From: Gastranaerophilus sp944325835
GTDB lineage: Bacteria; Cyanobacteriota; Vampirovibrionia; Gastranaerophilales; Gastranaerophilaceae
Direction of reading: 5' to 3'
NCBI GenBank assembly: GCA_963931575.1
Contig: OZ007029.1
Span: 372,001 to 436,000 of the forward strand
Length of the DNA: 64,000 bases
The stretch's first letter is position 1; each line of letters begins with the position of its first letter. Under the pieces are notes generated by a model that worked only from the letters and a program-made list of their open reading frames with translations, made no database searches and was not told the origin of the DNA. Of this stretch, positions 17,138 through 25,513 are shown in pieces. The position numbers and the translations under genes are program-made.

Positions 17138-17953
17138 CTATGTCAAATATGGATGTATGATTTGCTTTCGTAAAAAGTTATTAAAAACTTCTACATCTGG
17201 CTTTCTTGAGTTGAAATTACTGTATTCATTTTGCAGCTCAACGTTAAAAAACTCATCAAATTCAGGTATTCGCAAAATTACATCACGTTCTAACCCCTGT
17301 GATTTTATTTCTATTACTTCTTGAATTCTTTTATAAACTTCTACCGGAACAATATTTTCAAGTTCCTTTACTGTCTGTCTTAAATCAAGAGGTGGAATTC
17401 TATCAAACTCATATACATACTTTGCATTCAAAAGTCCACGCATAGAATAAAGATATTTTTTATATGTTATTGCCTTAGCCTGTTGAATAAATTCCCGATA
17501 GTTGTTTCTGAATAAAGAGAAGTAATGTTTAAATAATCTTTCCTGATTAAAGTTATTTCTCATATACTCTCGAAGCGGCAAGTTGTTATTACCATAATAA
17601 ACTATCGGAGAACAAAGCCATTCAATAGTTGTCGGATTTGAGGTTAATAATAGTTTCAAATATTTAAATATATCAAATCCACTAATATCAATTAAAGAAC
17701 CTTGAACATTACAAGGCTGCAAATCTTTATCGTAAGCAGCAGTTATAACATCTTTTTCCTGACTTAGTGAAATATAATTTTTTACCGAACGATAGAATAC
17801 AAAACGGACATCATAATCACTGTCTTTGCTTGCCATACCCCAGGAACGGCTTCCGTTTTCAATTGCAAAGATAATTTTTATATCTTTGTCTTTTTCTATT
17901 TGTTGTAATAAATTTTGTATTTTATCAATATACGATTGTGTCAATCTCGTCAT
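17138..17953 (-). CDS. RlaP-like nucleotidyltransferase
   Basis: 271 residues from ATG 17953, chosen because AAGGAG lies 6 nt upstream; a longer frame starts at 17980 without support. The pol-beta-type signature ENGSRSWGMASKDSDYDVRFVF gives the GS and DxD metal ligands. The helical C-terminus (YLYSMRGLLNAKYVYE) matches the RlaP/PF10127 family, linked in the literature to RNA repair contexts. It would transfer a nucleotide to RNA or protein; the substrate is unknown. It follows the unknown 294-residue gene by 10 nt in the same direction. Confidence 0.8.
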   Translation of the reverse strand: MTRLTQSYIDKIQNLLQQIEKDKDIKIIFAIENGSRSWGMASKDSDYDVRFVFYRSVKNYISLSQEKDVITAAYDKDLQPCNVQGSLIDISGFDIFKYLKLLLTSNPTTIEWLCSPIVYYGNNNLPLREYMRNNFNQERLFKHYFSLFRNNYREFIQQAKAITYKKYLYSMRGLLNAKYVYEFDRIPPLDLRQTVKELENIVPVEVYKRIQEVIEIKSQGLERDVILRIPEFDEFFNVELQNEYSNFNSRKPDVEVFNNFLRKQIIHPYLT

Positions 17954-17963
17954 AACCAACTCC

Positions 17964-18848
17964 TTAGTTAAAAAATCCACTCAACCAAACAATGGCATTT
18001 ATCCCATCTCCTACTTGAGGTTTGTATTTGCCTAGAACATGTTTTGATGCATATATAAAGCAATATAAAGATTTTTCATTATCAGAATGTTCAAGATTTA
18101 CTTTTAATTGGGCAATTTCTTCACCAAGTATTTTAAAATATTTTATATTTTCAATTTGAGTTGCTATTTCATATTCACAGGCATATTGTTTAGGTATAAG
18201 CATCCTGAAATGATCTGCCTCGAGTTTTACAACCGGCGGTTCAAAATCTTGCTCAGTTTTATCCGGATTCTCTTTTAAGAACTCATCTCTGGAAACATTA
18301 TAGAACTCGCCTTTATCAATAACAAATTCTTGCTCTTTCAGTTTATCTAAACTATATGCAAGTCCGGCAAGTGATATTGTTTGGGTCTTATCTGTTTTAA
18401 AATTGGCTTTATCGATCGCATAAAACGGATCAAAGAAATTTATAACTCTATCATCTCCTGCTTCGACTGCGAATTCACCTTCTCCTCCATTTTGCCAGCA
18501 ATAGTCTTCCTTAAGTTTTATCTCGTTATTAATTCCTATTAATAAAGGATATGCGGAAGTATATTCATTGCAAGTTTCTTTTAATTCTATCAAACTTAAC
18601 ACAGATAATAATTCATTTTTTGGATAGACTATTCCTGCAAATTTTTTATTTAATATGTTTTCTTGTTTAAAAATAATATCGCCGGAGGTGATGCATTTCT
18701 TCATGTTTTCTACTGTAAATTTTTCGGTATTGCCCCAAAGTGCAACCCATTTATCACCGTGTCCTTCAAAGTGCTCTCCGTCAAAATAGCTTTCTCCACG
18801 AGAAATTTTCCTTATATTAATTGCACTTATCGGCATATCTTTATCCAT
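17964..18848 (-). CDS. Hypothetical island protein
   Basis: 294 residues from ATG 18848, which has AGAAAGGAT 8 nt upstream (a TTG start at 18872 is less likely). I do not recognise the family. It is acidic and soluble, with no signal or membrane helix. Notable blocks are FDGEHFEGHGDKWVALWG, an acidic centre (GEGEFAVEAGDDRVINFFDP) and a C-terminal YKPQVGDGINAIVWLSGFFN. It lies between the MORN-repeat gene and the nucleotidyltransferase with short gaps and is probably in one operon with them. Confidence 0.55.
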   Translation of the reverse strand: MDKDMPISAINIRKISRGESYFDGEHFEGHGDKWVALWGNTEKFTVENMKKCITSGDIIFKQENILNKKFAGIVYPKNELLSVLSLIELKETCNEYTSAYPLLIGINNEIKLKEDYCWQNGGEGEFAVEAGDDRVINFFDPFYAIDKANFKTDKTQTISLAGLAYSLDKLKEQEFVIDKGEFYNVSRDEFLKENPDKTEQDFEPPVVKLEADHFRMLIPKQYACEYEIATQIENIKYFKILGEEIAQLKVNLEHSDNEKSLYCFIYASKHVLGKYKPQVGDGINAIVWLSGFFN

Positions 18849-18864
18849 AATTTTTATCCTTTCT

Positions 18865-20319
18865 TTACTCAATTTTCAGACCTTTTACTCCGGTAATACC
18901 GTCAATACCATAAAAATCTACAACTTTTCCTTTACGGAAGAATATTTTATATTGTATTTCACCGGTTTTTTCTTCATAACTTATAGACCAGCTGTCGCGT
19001 AAACCGTTTTTGTAATGTCGTTCATAACTTAATTGACCGTTATTATAATATCGTTTTTCTATTCCATGTTTTTTACCATTTTTATATTCACATTCAGAGC
19101 GAATTTTTCCATTATAGTGATATTCTTTACATATTCCATGTCTCTTGTCATTTTTATAATTGTAATCAGCTTCTATTTTTCCATTATCATAATAATATTT
19201 GCCATTGCCACATTTTTTACCTTTATTGTATTTTCTTTCACTTTTTAGTTTTCCGTTTGGATAATAAACTAATTCAATGCCGGTATCTCTTGCAGGAATT
19301 ATGGCTTCTAATGTGACATCTTCATAATATTGGTATTCATCAGATATGCAAGAATCATTTTTATATGTAGAAATGGCTTTAATTTGTCCGTTTTTATGAT
19401 AGGTAATTCTTTCTCCATTACACTTATCATTTTTCCAATATGCAACAAGTTTTAATTCTCCGGTATCATAATACCATTTGGTTTCTCCATCTTGTTTCCC
19501 GTTTTTAAAATATGCTTCCTTTTCAATTTGTCCATTAGGGTAAAATTTAATGGATTTCCCGTTTTTTGCATTATTTTTAAACATCTCGGAATATTCTAAA
19601 AACCCTTCTTGATTATATGTTTCTTCTATACCTTCTTTTATGCCATTAATGAACGTTTCCGTTACTCTTAAGTTTCCATTTTTGAAATTACTTCTAGAAA
19701 TTCCGTTTAGTTTATTTTTTGTATAATTTTGCTTCCAATCAACTATTTTAGTATTTTCAAAGTAACACTTTGTTATACCATTCTTTAAACCATTCTTGTA
19801 AGATATTTCTAAATACAAATAGCCTTCGGGTGTATAAATTTTTGTAACACCGTTTCTTGGCGGTATGTACAAATTTGGAATAAATAAGTTATCTTTACTA
19901 TAATAAAGTTTATTATCGGGTAAAAAAATATCATCTAATTCCAAAAAAGATGAATATATATTGTCAGAGAGGTCATCAAATTTATATTTTATGTTGTGAA
20001 TATCAGCGAAGTGTATTAAATCACTACAAGCACTCGCTGTATTGAATTTGGCTTTAAGTTCATATAAAAAATCTGATTTATTTTCGGCAAAAATTTTTAC
20101 TAATTTATTACTTTCTTTTTTTGAAAAGATATAAAGGTAATCTAATCTGTCGTAAGAATCAATATTGTTATAGTGAACCAGCTTAATTAACAGCTCATTT
20201 TTCTCACAAAATTCCGCAGTAATATAGCGAGTTTCCATTTTGTTATCAACACAATATAATAAAATTCTATCAATTTTTTCACGTTTTTGATACTTTTTCA
20301 TATCTATAATTTTTGTCAT
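18865..20319 (-). CDS. YwqK-type MORN-repeat protein
   Basis: 484 residues. The N-terminal 130 residues are unlike anything I know. The rest is about twelve MORN_2 repeats of 22-24 residues with the pattern G.i..Y.NG.l......yKNGk..G (for example FYPNGQIEKEAYFKNGKQDG). In Bacillus YwqK, such proteins neutralise or accompany a toxin, and MORN repeats also bind membranes or proteins. GAGGTGAT precedes the ATG. It is the first gene of the three-gene minus-strand cluster, divergent from the WYL regulator at 20405. Confidence 0.75.
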   Translation of the reverse strand: MTKIIDMKKYQKREKIDRILLYCVDNKMETRYITAEFCEKNELLIKLVHYNNIDSYDRLDYLYIFSKKESNKLVKIFAENKSDFLYELKAKFNTASACSDLIHFADIHNIKYKFDDLSDNIYSSFLELDDIFLPDNKLYYSKDNLFIPNLYIPPRNGVTKIYTPEGYLYLEISYKNGLKNGITKCYFENTKIVDWKQNYTKNKLNGISRSNFKNGNLRVTETFINGIKEGIEETYNQEGFLEYSEMFKNNAKNGKSIKFYPNGQIEKEAYFKNGKQDGETKWYYDTGELKLVAYWKNDKCNGERITYHKNGQIKAISTYKNDSCISDEYQYYEDVTLEAIIPARDTGIELVYYPNGKLKSERKYNKGKKCGNGKYYYDNGKIEADYNYKNDKRHGICKEYHYNGKIRSECEYKNGKKHGIEKRYYNNGQLSYERHYKNGLRDSWSISYEEKTGEIQYKIFFRKGKVVDFYGIDGITGVKGLKIE

Positions 20320-20351
20320 ATTATCACCTCGATTATATTTTAATTTTACAT

Positions 20352-20367
20352 TGCGACAAAAATGGTC
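20352..20367. promoter_or_regulatory. TGCGACAAA-n-ATGG motif, copy 1
   Basis: TGCGACAAAAATGGTC lies 37 nt before the WYL regulator ATG; TGCGACAAATATGGAC at 21996-22011 lies upstream of the convergent partner gene. Likely operator of the WYL protein. Confidence 0.5.
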
Positions 20368-20404
20368 ATATTGGTATATAATAATTTTAAAGAAGGAGAA
20401 ATTT

Positions 20405-21367
20405 ATGTCAGATAAACCAAGATATTCACGAATTTCAGATATTTTAGACCTTGCGATTTTTATGTCATCAAAAATTCAGGGGGTAACTGTAACAGAAATT
20501 GCCGAAAGGTATAATGTTTCACGCAGAACCGCAGAGCGAATGCGCGACAGTTTAACCTGTATTTTTCCTTCCATAGATGAAATAGAAACCGATGACACCC
20601 AAAAACACTGGGGGTTTATTAATTATTCTATTTCAAACCTTATTTCATTTACACCGAAAGAAATTGCAAATATTGAACAGCTTCAAAGGCGTACCACAAA
20701 TAAAGAAATGAAAGAGGAGCTTGGTAAAACAATTGAAAAACTAAAATCTCTGAATAAAAAGCATTCTCTGCCATTGGAAAACAATATTGAACTTTATATG
20801 CAGACAGAGGGTTATGCCGTCCGTCAGATGCCGCAGTACAAAATTAGTCTTGAATCATTAGAGGTTATTCGGGAAGCTGTTCAGCACTCAAAAATGGTTA
20901 CAGGAATTTACCACAACAAAGAGAGGTTGATTGAGCCTTTAGGAATGATTTACGGTGAAAAAATTTATCTTGTGGCAAGAGAAAAAGCAAAAGGTGACGG
21001 GATATACAACTATTTATTGCATAAGTTTGAGAATTTGAAACTTACGGACAAGACCTTTGATAAGGGTAATTTTGACTTGCAAGAATATACAAATTTATCT
21101 TTTGGAGTTTATCATGGTGAAATTTTAGAAGTAGAACTTTTGTTTTCGCAAGAATTGGCACAGGAGGCAAGTCAATTCAATTTTCACCCCACACAATCCG
21201 GCAGATGGAACAATGACGGAACTTACACTGTAAACTTTAAAGCAAGCGGAAGTAAAGAAATTATCTGGCATGTATTCAAGTGGGGATGCGGATGTAAAAT
21301 AATTGCACCAAAATCATTGCAAGATGAATATCGAAAATATTTGAAAGAAAATTTGGATAATTACTAA
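20405..21367 (+). CDS. WYL-domain transcriptional regulator
   Basis: 320 residues from ATG 20405 (AAGGAG 6-7 nt upstream). An N-terminal HTH (VTVTEIAERYNVSRRTAERMRD) is followed by the WYL sensing domain (about 165-250, with the EPLGMIYGEKIYLVARE strand in place of the WYL core) and a C-terminal WCX-like region (WHVFKWGCGCKIIAP). WYL regulators often control defence and DNA-damage genes and sense nucleic acid ligands. A TGCGACAAA repeat sits at its promoter and at that of the convergent gene, whose 3' end overlaps by 4 nt. Confidence 0.88.
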   Translation: MSDKPRYSRISDILDLAIFMSSKIQGVTVTEIAERYNVSRRTAERMRDSLTCIFPSIDEIETDDTQKHWGFINYSISNLISFTPKEIANIEQLQRRTTNKEMKEELGKTIEKLKSLNKKHSLPLENNIELYMQTEGYAVRQMPQYKISLESLEVIREAVQHSKMVTGIYHNKERLIEPLGMIYGEKIYLVAREKAKGDGIYNYLLHKFENLKLTDKTFDKGNFDLQEYTNLSFGVYHGEILEVELLFSQELAQEASQFNFHPTQSGRWNNDGTYTVNFKASGSKEIIWHVFKWGCGCKIIAPKSLQDEYRKYLKENLDNY

Positions 21368-21951
21368 TATATATAGTCTTCATCATCGTCTGCTAAATCA
21401 TTTGAAAGATATTTTTCAAATAAGTCGAATAAGCCAAGAGCTTTCCCCTCGGTAGACATTTTGACGATTTCAAATGCCCGCTTGTTAAAACAAATTGCTT
21501 CATCTTTACCGTTTAGGACAGTAATACGCTTGCAATTATTTTGTTCTAGACTGGTCATAAGATTTGTGTGAAAAACAGTGCTTAAATTGTAATCTTTTAT
21601 TTTAGTTAGATCAAAATCATACATGCCAAAGTTTTCTGCACGGGCACGAATTGCATTAAATCCATATTCCAGTCCGTCCATATTCCAGTGAACAAAAATC
21701 GGATTATTTAAATTTCGATAAAAACCCACAAAATCTTTAAGCATTAGCTGTTCACTTTCTATCAGAGATTTACCCTGTACAAGGTAATTATTCAGAGAAA
21801 AAGAGTGCAATTCTTTTGTGGCATAATTAACCAACGTGATAGTACATATTGCCGGTGCATAAGCTCTGCCGTTATAAAATCCGTCGCAAGAATAATGAAT
21901 TGTGTACGTATCATGTTCCTTACCTTTGATTTGTAATTTTATTTCGTCCAT
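21364..21951 (-). CDS. Hypothetical protein, possible exonuclease-fold
   Basis: 195 residues; not firmly recognised. Segments such as SEQLMLKDFVGFYRNLNNPIFVHWNMDGLEYGF followed by IRARAENFG recall the middle of DnaQ/RNase H-like exonucleases, but the first DxE acidic motif is not evident, so activity is doubtful. The C-terminus is acidic (DLADDDEDYIY). AAAGGAG lies 8 nt before the ATG. It is convergent with the WYL gene, overlaps it by 4 nt, and both have the same upstream motif, suggesting common control. Confidence 0.5.
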   Translation of the reverse strand: MDEIKLQIKGKEHDTYTIHYSCDGFYNGRAYAPAICTITLVNYATKELHSFSLNNYLVQGKSLIESEQLMLKDFVGFYRNLNNPIFVHWNMDGLEYGFNAIRARAENFGMYDFDLTKIKDYNLSTVFHTNLMTSLEQNNCKRITVLNGKDEAICFNKRAFEIVKMSTEGKALGLFDLFEKYLSNDLADDDEDYIY

Positions 21952-21995
21952 ATTTTGGTCTCCTTTGTATTTACATAGACATAATAATTTATGGC

Positions 21996-22011
21996 TGCGA
22001 CAAATATGGAC
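21996..22011. promoter_or_regulatory. TGCGACAAA-n-ATGG motif, copy 2
   Basis: TGCGACAAATATGGAC, 14 of 16 bases as in copy 1 at 20352, about 45 nt upstream of the gene starting at 21951 on the minus strand. It is also within 10 nt of the last gene of the Mu-like transposon. Confidence 0.5.
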
Positions 22012-22020
22012 GTAAAACTA

Positions 22021-22428
22021 TTAAATTCCTAAAATGTATTTTTCAATATATTTTATATATTCCGGAGTAAATAAATCTTTTACTTTCTGTTGCTTTTGTT
22101 TAGTTTTCGAAATTTTAAATTGTTTACTTATAGGAATATTTTTTAAAATATTCAAAAACGAATAAACCTCTGCTTGTGAAAACGGTATGTGATTATCTAT
22201 ATCTTTTGAAAGTTTGTTCATAATTTTTTTAGTAAATTCTAATAGTTCCTGATTAAAAATTTCTTTATTATGCTTTTTCTCAACGTATGTTTTATCCCAT
22301 TCGTACTTCTTTTTCCAGTAAAACAAAGTTCTTCTGGAAATATTAAGACTTTGAGAAATAATATCAATTGGTATATTTTCCTCAATATACATAGTTCTCG
22401 CTTGTTTATAAAATTTCATTTTTGTCAT
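22021..22428 (-). CDS. Terminase gpP/transposon HTH protein
   Basis: 135 residues. The N-terminal half (KFYKQARTMYIEENIPIDIISQSLNISRRTLFYWKKKYEW) is the HTH found in phage small terminase gpP-like proteins and transposon DNA-binding proteins. The rest is Lys-rich and helical. AGGAA precedes the ATG. It is the last gene of the minus-strand transposon unit, 9 nt after the core-binding-domain gene, and may help bind transposon ends or target DNA. Confidence 0.65.
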   Translation of the reverse strand: MTKMKFYKQARTMYIEENIPIDIISQSLNISRRTLFYWKKKYEWDKTYVEKKHNKEIFNQELLEFTKKIMNKLSKDIDNHIPFSQAEVYSFLNILKNIPISKQFKISKTKQKQQKVKDLFTPEYIKYIEKYILGI

Positions 22429-22437
22429 ATTAATTTC

Positions 22438-22947
22438 CTATCTGCACATAGAATTTTTTACACCATAGTAAGGGTTATGCTTAATTAAGCCTAGCTCAAA
22501 CGCATATTTTAAAATGCTTCCAAGCAAAGTAACACCATTGCTCGCTGTTTTGGGTTTATATCTTTTTTTCATTTTCTGCATAAAATCAACAATCATTTCA
22601 TACGTGATTTTATTAATTTGAATCTCACCAAAATATGGCAAAATATTGTATTTTAACTGTGATTTGTATCCCTTAAGAGTATCTTTTGTTAACTTTTTAT
22701 TTGTAATGTAGCTCAATGCAATATCTTGAAATAAGACCTTTTTGTTTATTTTTAATTTTGGTTTTGGGTACAATTCAAACATCTTTGCTTCTTGTTTCTC
22801 TACATATTTATACTGACCTTGTTCAAAGACTATTTTACCCTCGTTCAAAAGGTGTTTGAGTTCTGTTTTACAATTACATTCTGAAATCATTTCTATTTCA
22901 TCAATGGTAAATTCTTTTAGGTGTTTTGCTAATTTCTCAATATTCAT
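22438..22947 (-). CDS. Stand-alone tyrosine-recombinase core-binding (SAM-like) domain protein
   Basis: 169 residues. After an N-terminal wHTH-like part (EIEMISECNCKTELKHLLNEGK, KYVEKQEA) comes a complete phage-integrase core-binding domain: TKDTLKGYKSQLKYNILPYFGEIQINKITYEMIVDFMQ then KTASNGVTLLGSILKYAFELGLIKHNPYYGV. The frame ends exactly where the catalytic domain would begin, and no catalytic domain is encoded after it. It overlaps the ATPase gene by 4 nt. It therefore looks like a purpose-built DNA-binding subunit of the transposon rather than a broken integrase. Confidence 0.75.
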   Translation of the reverse strand: MNIEKLAKHLKEFTIDEIEMISECNCKTELKHLLNEGKIVFEQGQYKYVEKQEAKMFELYPKPKLKINKKVLFQDIALSYITNKKLTKDTLKGYKSQLKYNILPYFGEIQINKITYEMIVDFMQKMKKRYKPKTASNGVTLLGSILKYAFELGLIKHNPYYGVKNSMCR

Positions 22948-23624
22948 AGTACCTGCTCCGCTATTTCTTTCGTAATCTCGGTTAAATTATTATCTTTTGC
23001 AAAATTTTCCATTTGATTTATCAACTGAACAATCTGCCTGAATCTGTTGTATTTTGAATGGATATATTCAATAGCATCGGGGGTAAATGTAATTTCAGAT
23101 AGTTGACTTATAATTTGTCCTATATCATTTACCCCAAAGGTTTCAAATTTTAAAATTTCTGAAAACCGGTCATAAAGGTGCTTGTATCTTTCAAGTTTTC
23201 TATGTGCCAACCCCATACCAATAAAGATTATCGGACAGTCGGTTTCATCATGAATATCCCGCAATGTTTCGATTGTTTTGTAATTATTCATCAGGTAATC
23301 AATCTCATCAATAAAAATCACCTGCGGATTTTGTTTCAGCTTTTTAACCACTAAATTGAAATTATCGGAAGTTAAATATCTTGGGATTTGATTTAATTCT
23401 TTTACTAACTCTTCTAACAGCCACCGACCTGTCATCAAGTTCGTTGCTCTTAAATAAATCCCGTCATATTTGCACGCAAGCCACAAAGCCGTCTGTGATT
23501 TTCCAAGTCCGGGTTCTCCGTAAACCAATCCCATTTTAGGAATATTTTTGGGTTTGTTTATCAGATTTTCAACAAGTCCGATAAAGTTTTTCACATTTTG
23601 CGTTTTTAAAAAAATCTTATTCAT
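22944..23624 (-). CDS. MuB/TnsC-like AAA+ ATPase of transposon
   Basis: 226 residues. Walker A GEPGLGKS, Walker B VIFIDEIDYL, sensor 1 IFIGMG and the C-terminal helical domain fit MuB/IstB/TnsC-type ATPases, which pick target DNA and activate the transposase. AAAGGAG lies 13 nt before the ATG. It overlaps the transposase gene by 8 nt upstream and the next gene by 4 nt, as expected for translational coupling in a transposition operon. Confidence 0.85.
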   Translation of the reverse strand: MNKIFLKTQNVKNFIGLVENLINKPKNIPKMGLVYGEPGLGKSQTALWLACKYDGIYLRATNLMTGRWLLEELVKELNQIPRYLTSDNFNLVVKKLKQNPQVIFIDEIDYLMNNYKTIETLRDIHDETDCPIIFIGMGLAHRKLERYKHLYDRFSEILKFETFGVNDIGQIISQLSEITFTPDAIEYIHSKYNRFRQIVQLINQMENFAKDNNLTEITKEIAEQVL

Positions 23625-25329
23625 AAAGCAGTTTATACTCCTTTGTATTTTTGAATTCTGTTATCCAAGAATTAGTTGGATCATTTTTTATCAGGTATTC
23701 ATATTTTTCCGAATTATTTTTGAACAGTGTTTGAATCCTTTTTGAATCAGTTTTAAATGGCATTTGAATTTCTGTAGACTCAATTTGCGTTTCAAGTAAC
23801 TTTATATCTTCTGTTGCCAGATATTTTTTAACTGATTCAACGGTTTTCTTTTTTAATTGCCGTTGTTTTACGATTTTCTGCTTATAATCCTCAAAATCTT
23901 TCACGTTTTCTAAGATTTTTGCCATCGGGTGTGTTTCAGTTACTCGCTCTGCGGTGCATAAGTATTCACCCTTCGGGGTAAAAACTTTCACATTAGCCAG
24001 GTCAAACAGGTTATATTTTACTAAAACTTTTCCTCTCAGTCCGTATAGTTTTTCATCAAAATAATCACAATTCAAAAACCTAATTCCGTTCCTTTGAATT
24101 GTTTTGACTTCTGTTGCAAGCATTAAATCGTCAAGTATATTTATATCGATACTCCGTCTTTTTCGTTCTGATAAAACTTCTGCGATAGTTTTATCAGGAG
24201 CATTAGGACAAAGTTGAGAATTTTTAAAACTTAACCACATATCAATCATCTTTATTGTTTCTTCAATTGTTGGAATGTATTCGTTATGAAGATTTTTGTG
24301 AAATTTCTCATTTCGCAGCATATAGGCTGGTTTCTTATTTATTGATGAACCTATATAACTTGGTAATAGTTTTTCAAAGCCTTCCTGAAATTCTTTGAAA
24401 AATCTTTCTATAACTTTTGCTCTTGCGTTATATGGTCTTGCAAAAACTGTTTCTATTCCGAGTTTTGAATACAAACCCTGAAAACCGAGTTCAGTAAATC
24501 CTTTATCATCTGTAAAATATTTTGCTCTAAATGCTCTGCCGTTATCTTGATACACAACTTTGGGAATCATATCAAGATTTATGATTGCATTTCTTAATGC
24601 ACTTGCGATACATTGCGTATTTTCTTCAAGCATAATTTCATAGCCTACAAGAGCGGTTGATTTCCAATCCAAGAATCCAACCAATGTTGCTCTACAAGGT
24701 TTTCCTGTAAACGGGTTAACTACCTGAAATGCTAACTTGTGTCCGTCAGCTACAAGTACATCGCCGACTTCAAGCAAACTTGCATCACGTTTTATGTATG
24801 GCTCAACTTTATCTGATAAAGCTTTTTCACCGTCACGGGCAAGAATCCATTTGTCATAATTATTATCTTTAAACCATTTTGCATAACGACGAAATGTAAT
24901 ATCAGCAGGGATAAAACTTTGACCTTGCTCTTTGAGCTTGTATTTTGTAAGTGCGATTGCTTTGCCGATACAGAGCCGATTGGGGTGCAAAAGTAAGCCC
25001 ATAAATATTTTGATTTCTTCATCACTTAAGACCGTCCTATAATTGTCAACACTACTATACTTATATTGTGGCAGAAGTTTTGTGTAATCTTCTGTTCCGT
25101 TTAACATTGAAAACCAGCGGTGTAAACTGCCACGAGAAATTTTGCCTAGAATCTCATGTAAGTGTGAATTTGAAGTATTATGCAACTTTACAAAATCATA
25201 ATCGGATTGAAGTTTATTTGTTGATTTCTTCCTAAACTCAAGCCATTTGTGGATTAAATCTAATCTTGCGAGTGCGATTTGTTTACATTTCTCGGGTGTG
25301 AATTGAATTTGATCAGACAGGGAATTCAT
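23617..25329 (-). CDS. Mu-type DDE transposase (MuA-like)
   Basis: 570 residues from ATG 25329 (AAGGAG 7 nt upstream). The catalytic triad is Asp195 (VADGHK), Asp262 (YQDNGRAF) and Glu308 (KVIERFFKEF). The Asp-Asp distance of 67 is the same as in phage Mu MuA. The N-terminal 150 residues hold DNA-binding HTHs; after the rve core follow the Mu_transpos_C beta-barrel (about 400-470, IRFLNCDYFDEKLYGLRGKVLVKY) and a helical ATPase-interaction tail. It cuts and joins transposon ends. No phage genes accompany it, so this is a transposon rather than a prophage. Confidence 0.9.
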   Translation of the reverse strand: MNSLSDQIQFTPEKCKQIALARLDLIHKWLEFRKKSTNKLQSDYDFVKLHNTSNSHLHEILGKISRGSLHRWFSMLNGTEDYTKLLPQYKYSSVDNYRTVLSDEEIKIFMGLLLHPNRLCIGKAIALTKYKLKEQGQSFIPADITFRRYAKWFKDNNYDKWILARDGEKALSDKVEPYIKRDASLLEVGDVLVADGHKLAFQVVNPFTGKPCRATLVGFLDWKSTALVGYEIMLEENTQCIASALRNAIINLDMIPKVVYQDNGRAFRAKYFTDDKGFTELGFQGLYSKLGIETVFARPYNARAKVIERFFKEFQEGFEKLLPSYIGSSINKKPAYMLRNEKFHKNLHNEYIPTIEETIKMIDMWLSFKNSQLCPNAPDKTIAEVLSERKRRSIDINILDDLMLATEVKTIQRNGIRFLNCDYFDEKLYGLRGKVLVKYNLFDLANVKVFTPKGEYLCTAERVTETHPMAKILENVKDFEDYKQKIVKQRQLKKKTVESVKKYLATEDIKLLETQIESTEIQMPFKTDSKRIQTLFKNNSEKYEYLIKNDPTNSWITEFKNTKEYKLLYE

Positions 25330-25513
25330 CTTCAATCTCCTTAATGGAATCCAAGGCTATATTATATCTTTTGCCTTGTTTATCAACACAGGTTGCAAAA
25401 TTAACATCGCCATCGGCAAACTTATTTTTCCAAATACAAATTAATAGACCAATTTCTTGTGTCTTCAAATTAAAAATTCTTGTTCCATATAATTGATAGT
25501 CTTTTTCTGTCAA
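25313..25513 (-). CDS. Small hypothetical transposon protein, TTG start
   Basis: 66 residues, unknown family. The start is TTG at 25513, supported by GGAG 6 nt upstream. The protein is a short beta-rich domain (GTRIFNLKTQEIGLLICIW, then ATCVDKQGKRYNIAL). It overlaps the transposase by about 17 nt and is the first gene of the transposition operon. It could be a regulator or accessory subunit; nothing shows which. Confidence 0.55.
   Translation of the reverse strand: MTEKDYQLYGTRIFNLKTQEIGLLICIWKNKFADGDVNFATCVDKQGKRYNIALDSIKEIEDEFPV

Noticed and set aside
16959..17324. A 121-codon + strand frame across the GC-rich stretch and the end of the nucleotidyltransferase
   Set aside because: No ribosome site, it runs antisense through a well-supported gene, and the stretch looks like structured RNA.
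19000..20300. CRISPR-like periodicity in the MORN gene
   Set aside because: The repeats are coding, imperfect and about 66-72 nt in period; they are protein repeats. No CRISPR array was seen in the window.
22438..22947. Pseudogene of a full tyrosine recombinase
   Set aside because: No catalytic-domain remnants follow and the next gene starts after 9 nt with its own ribosome site.
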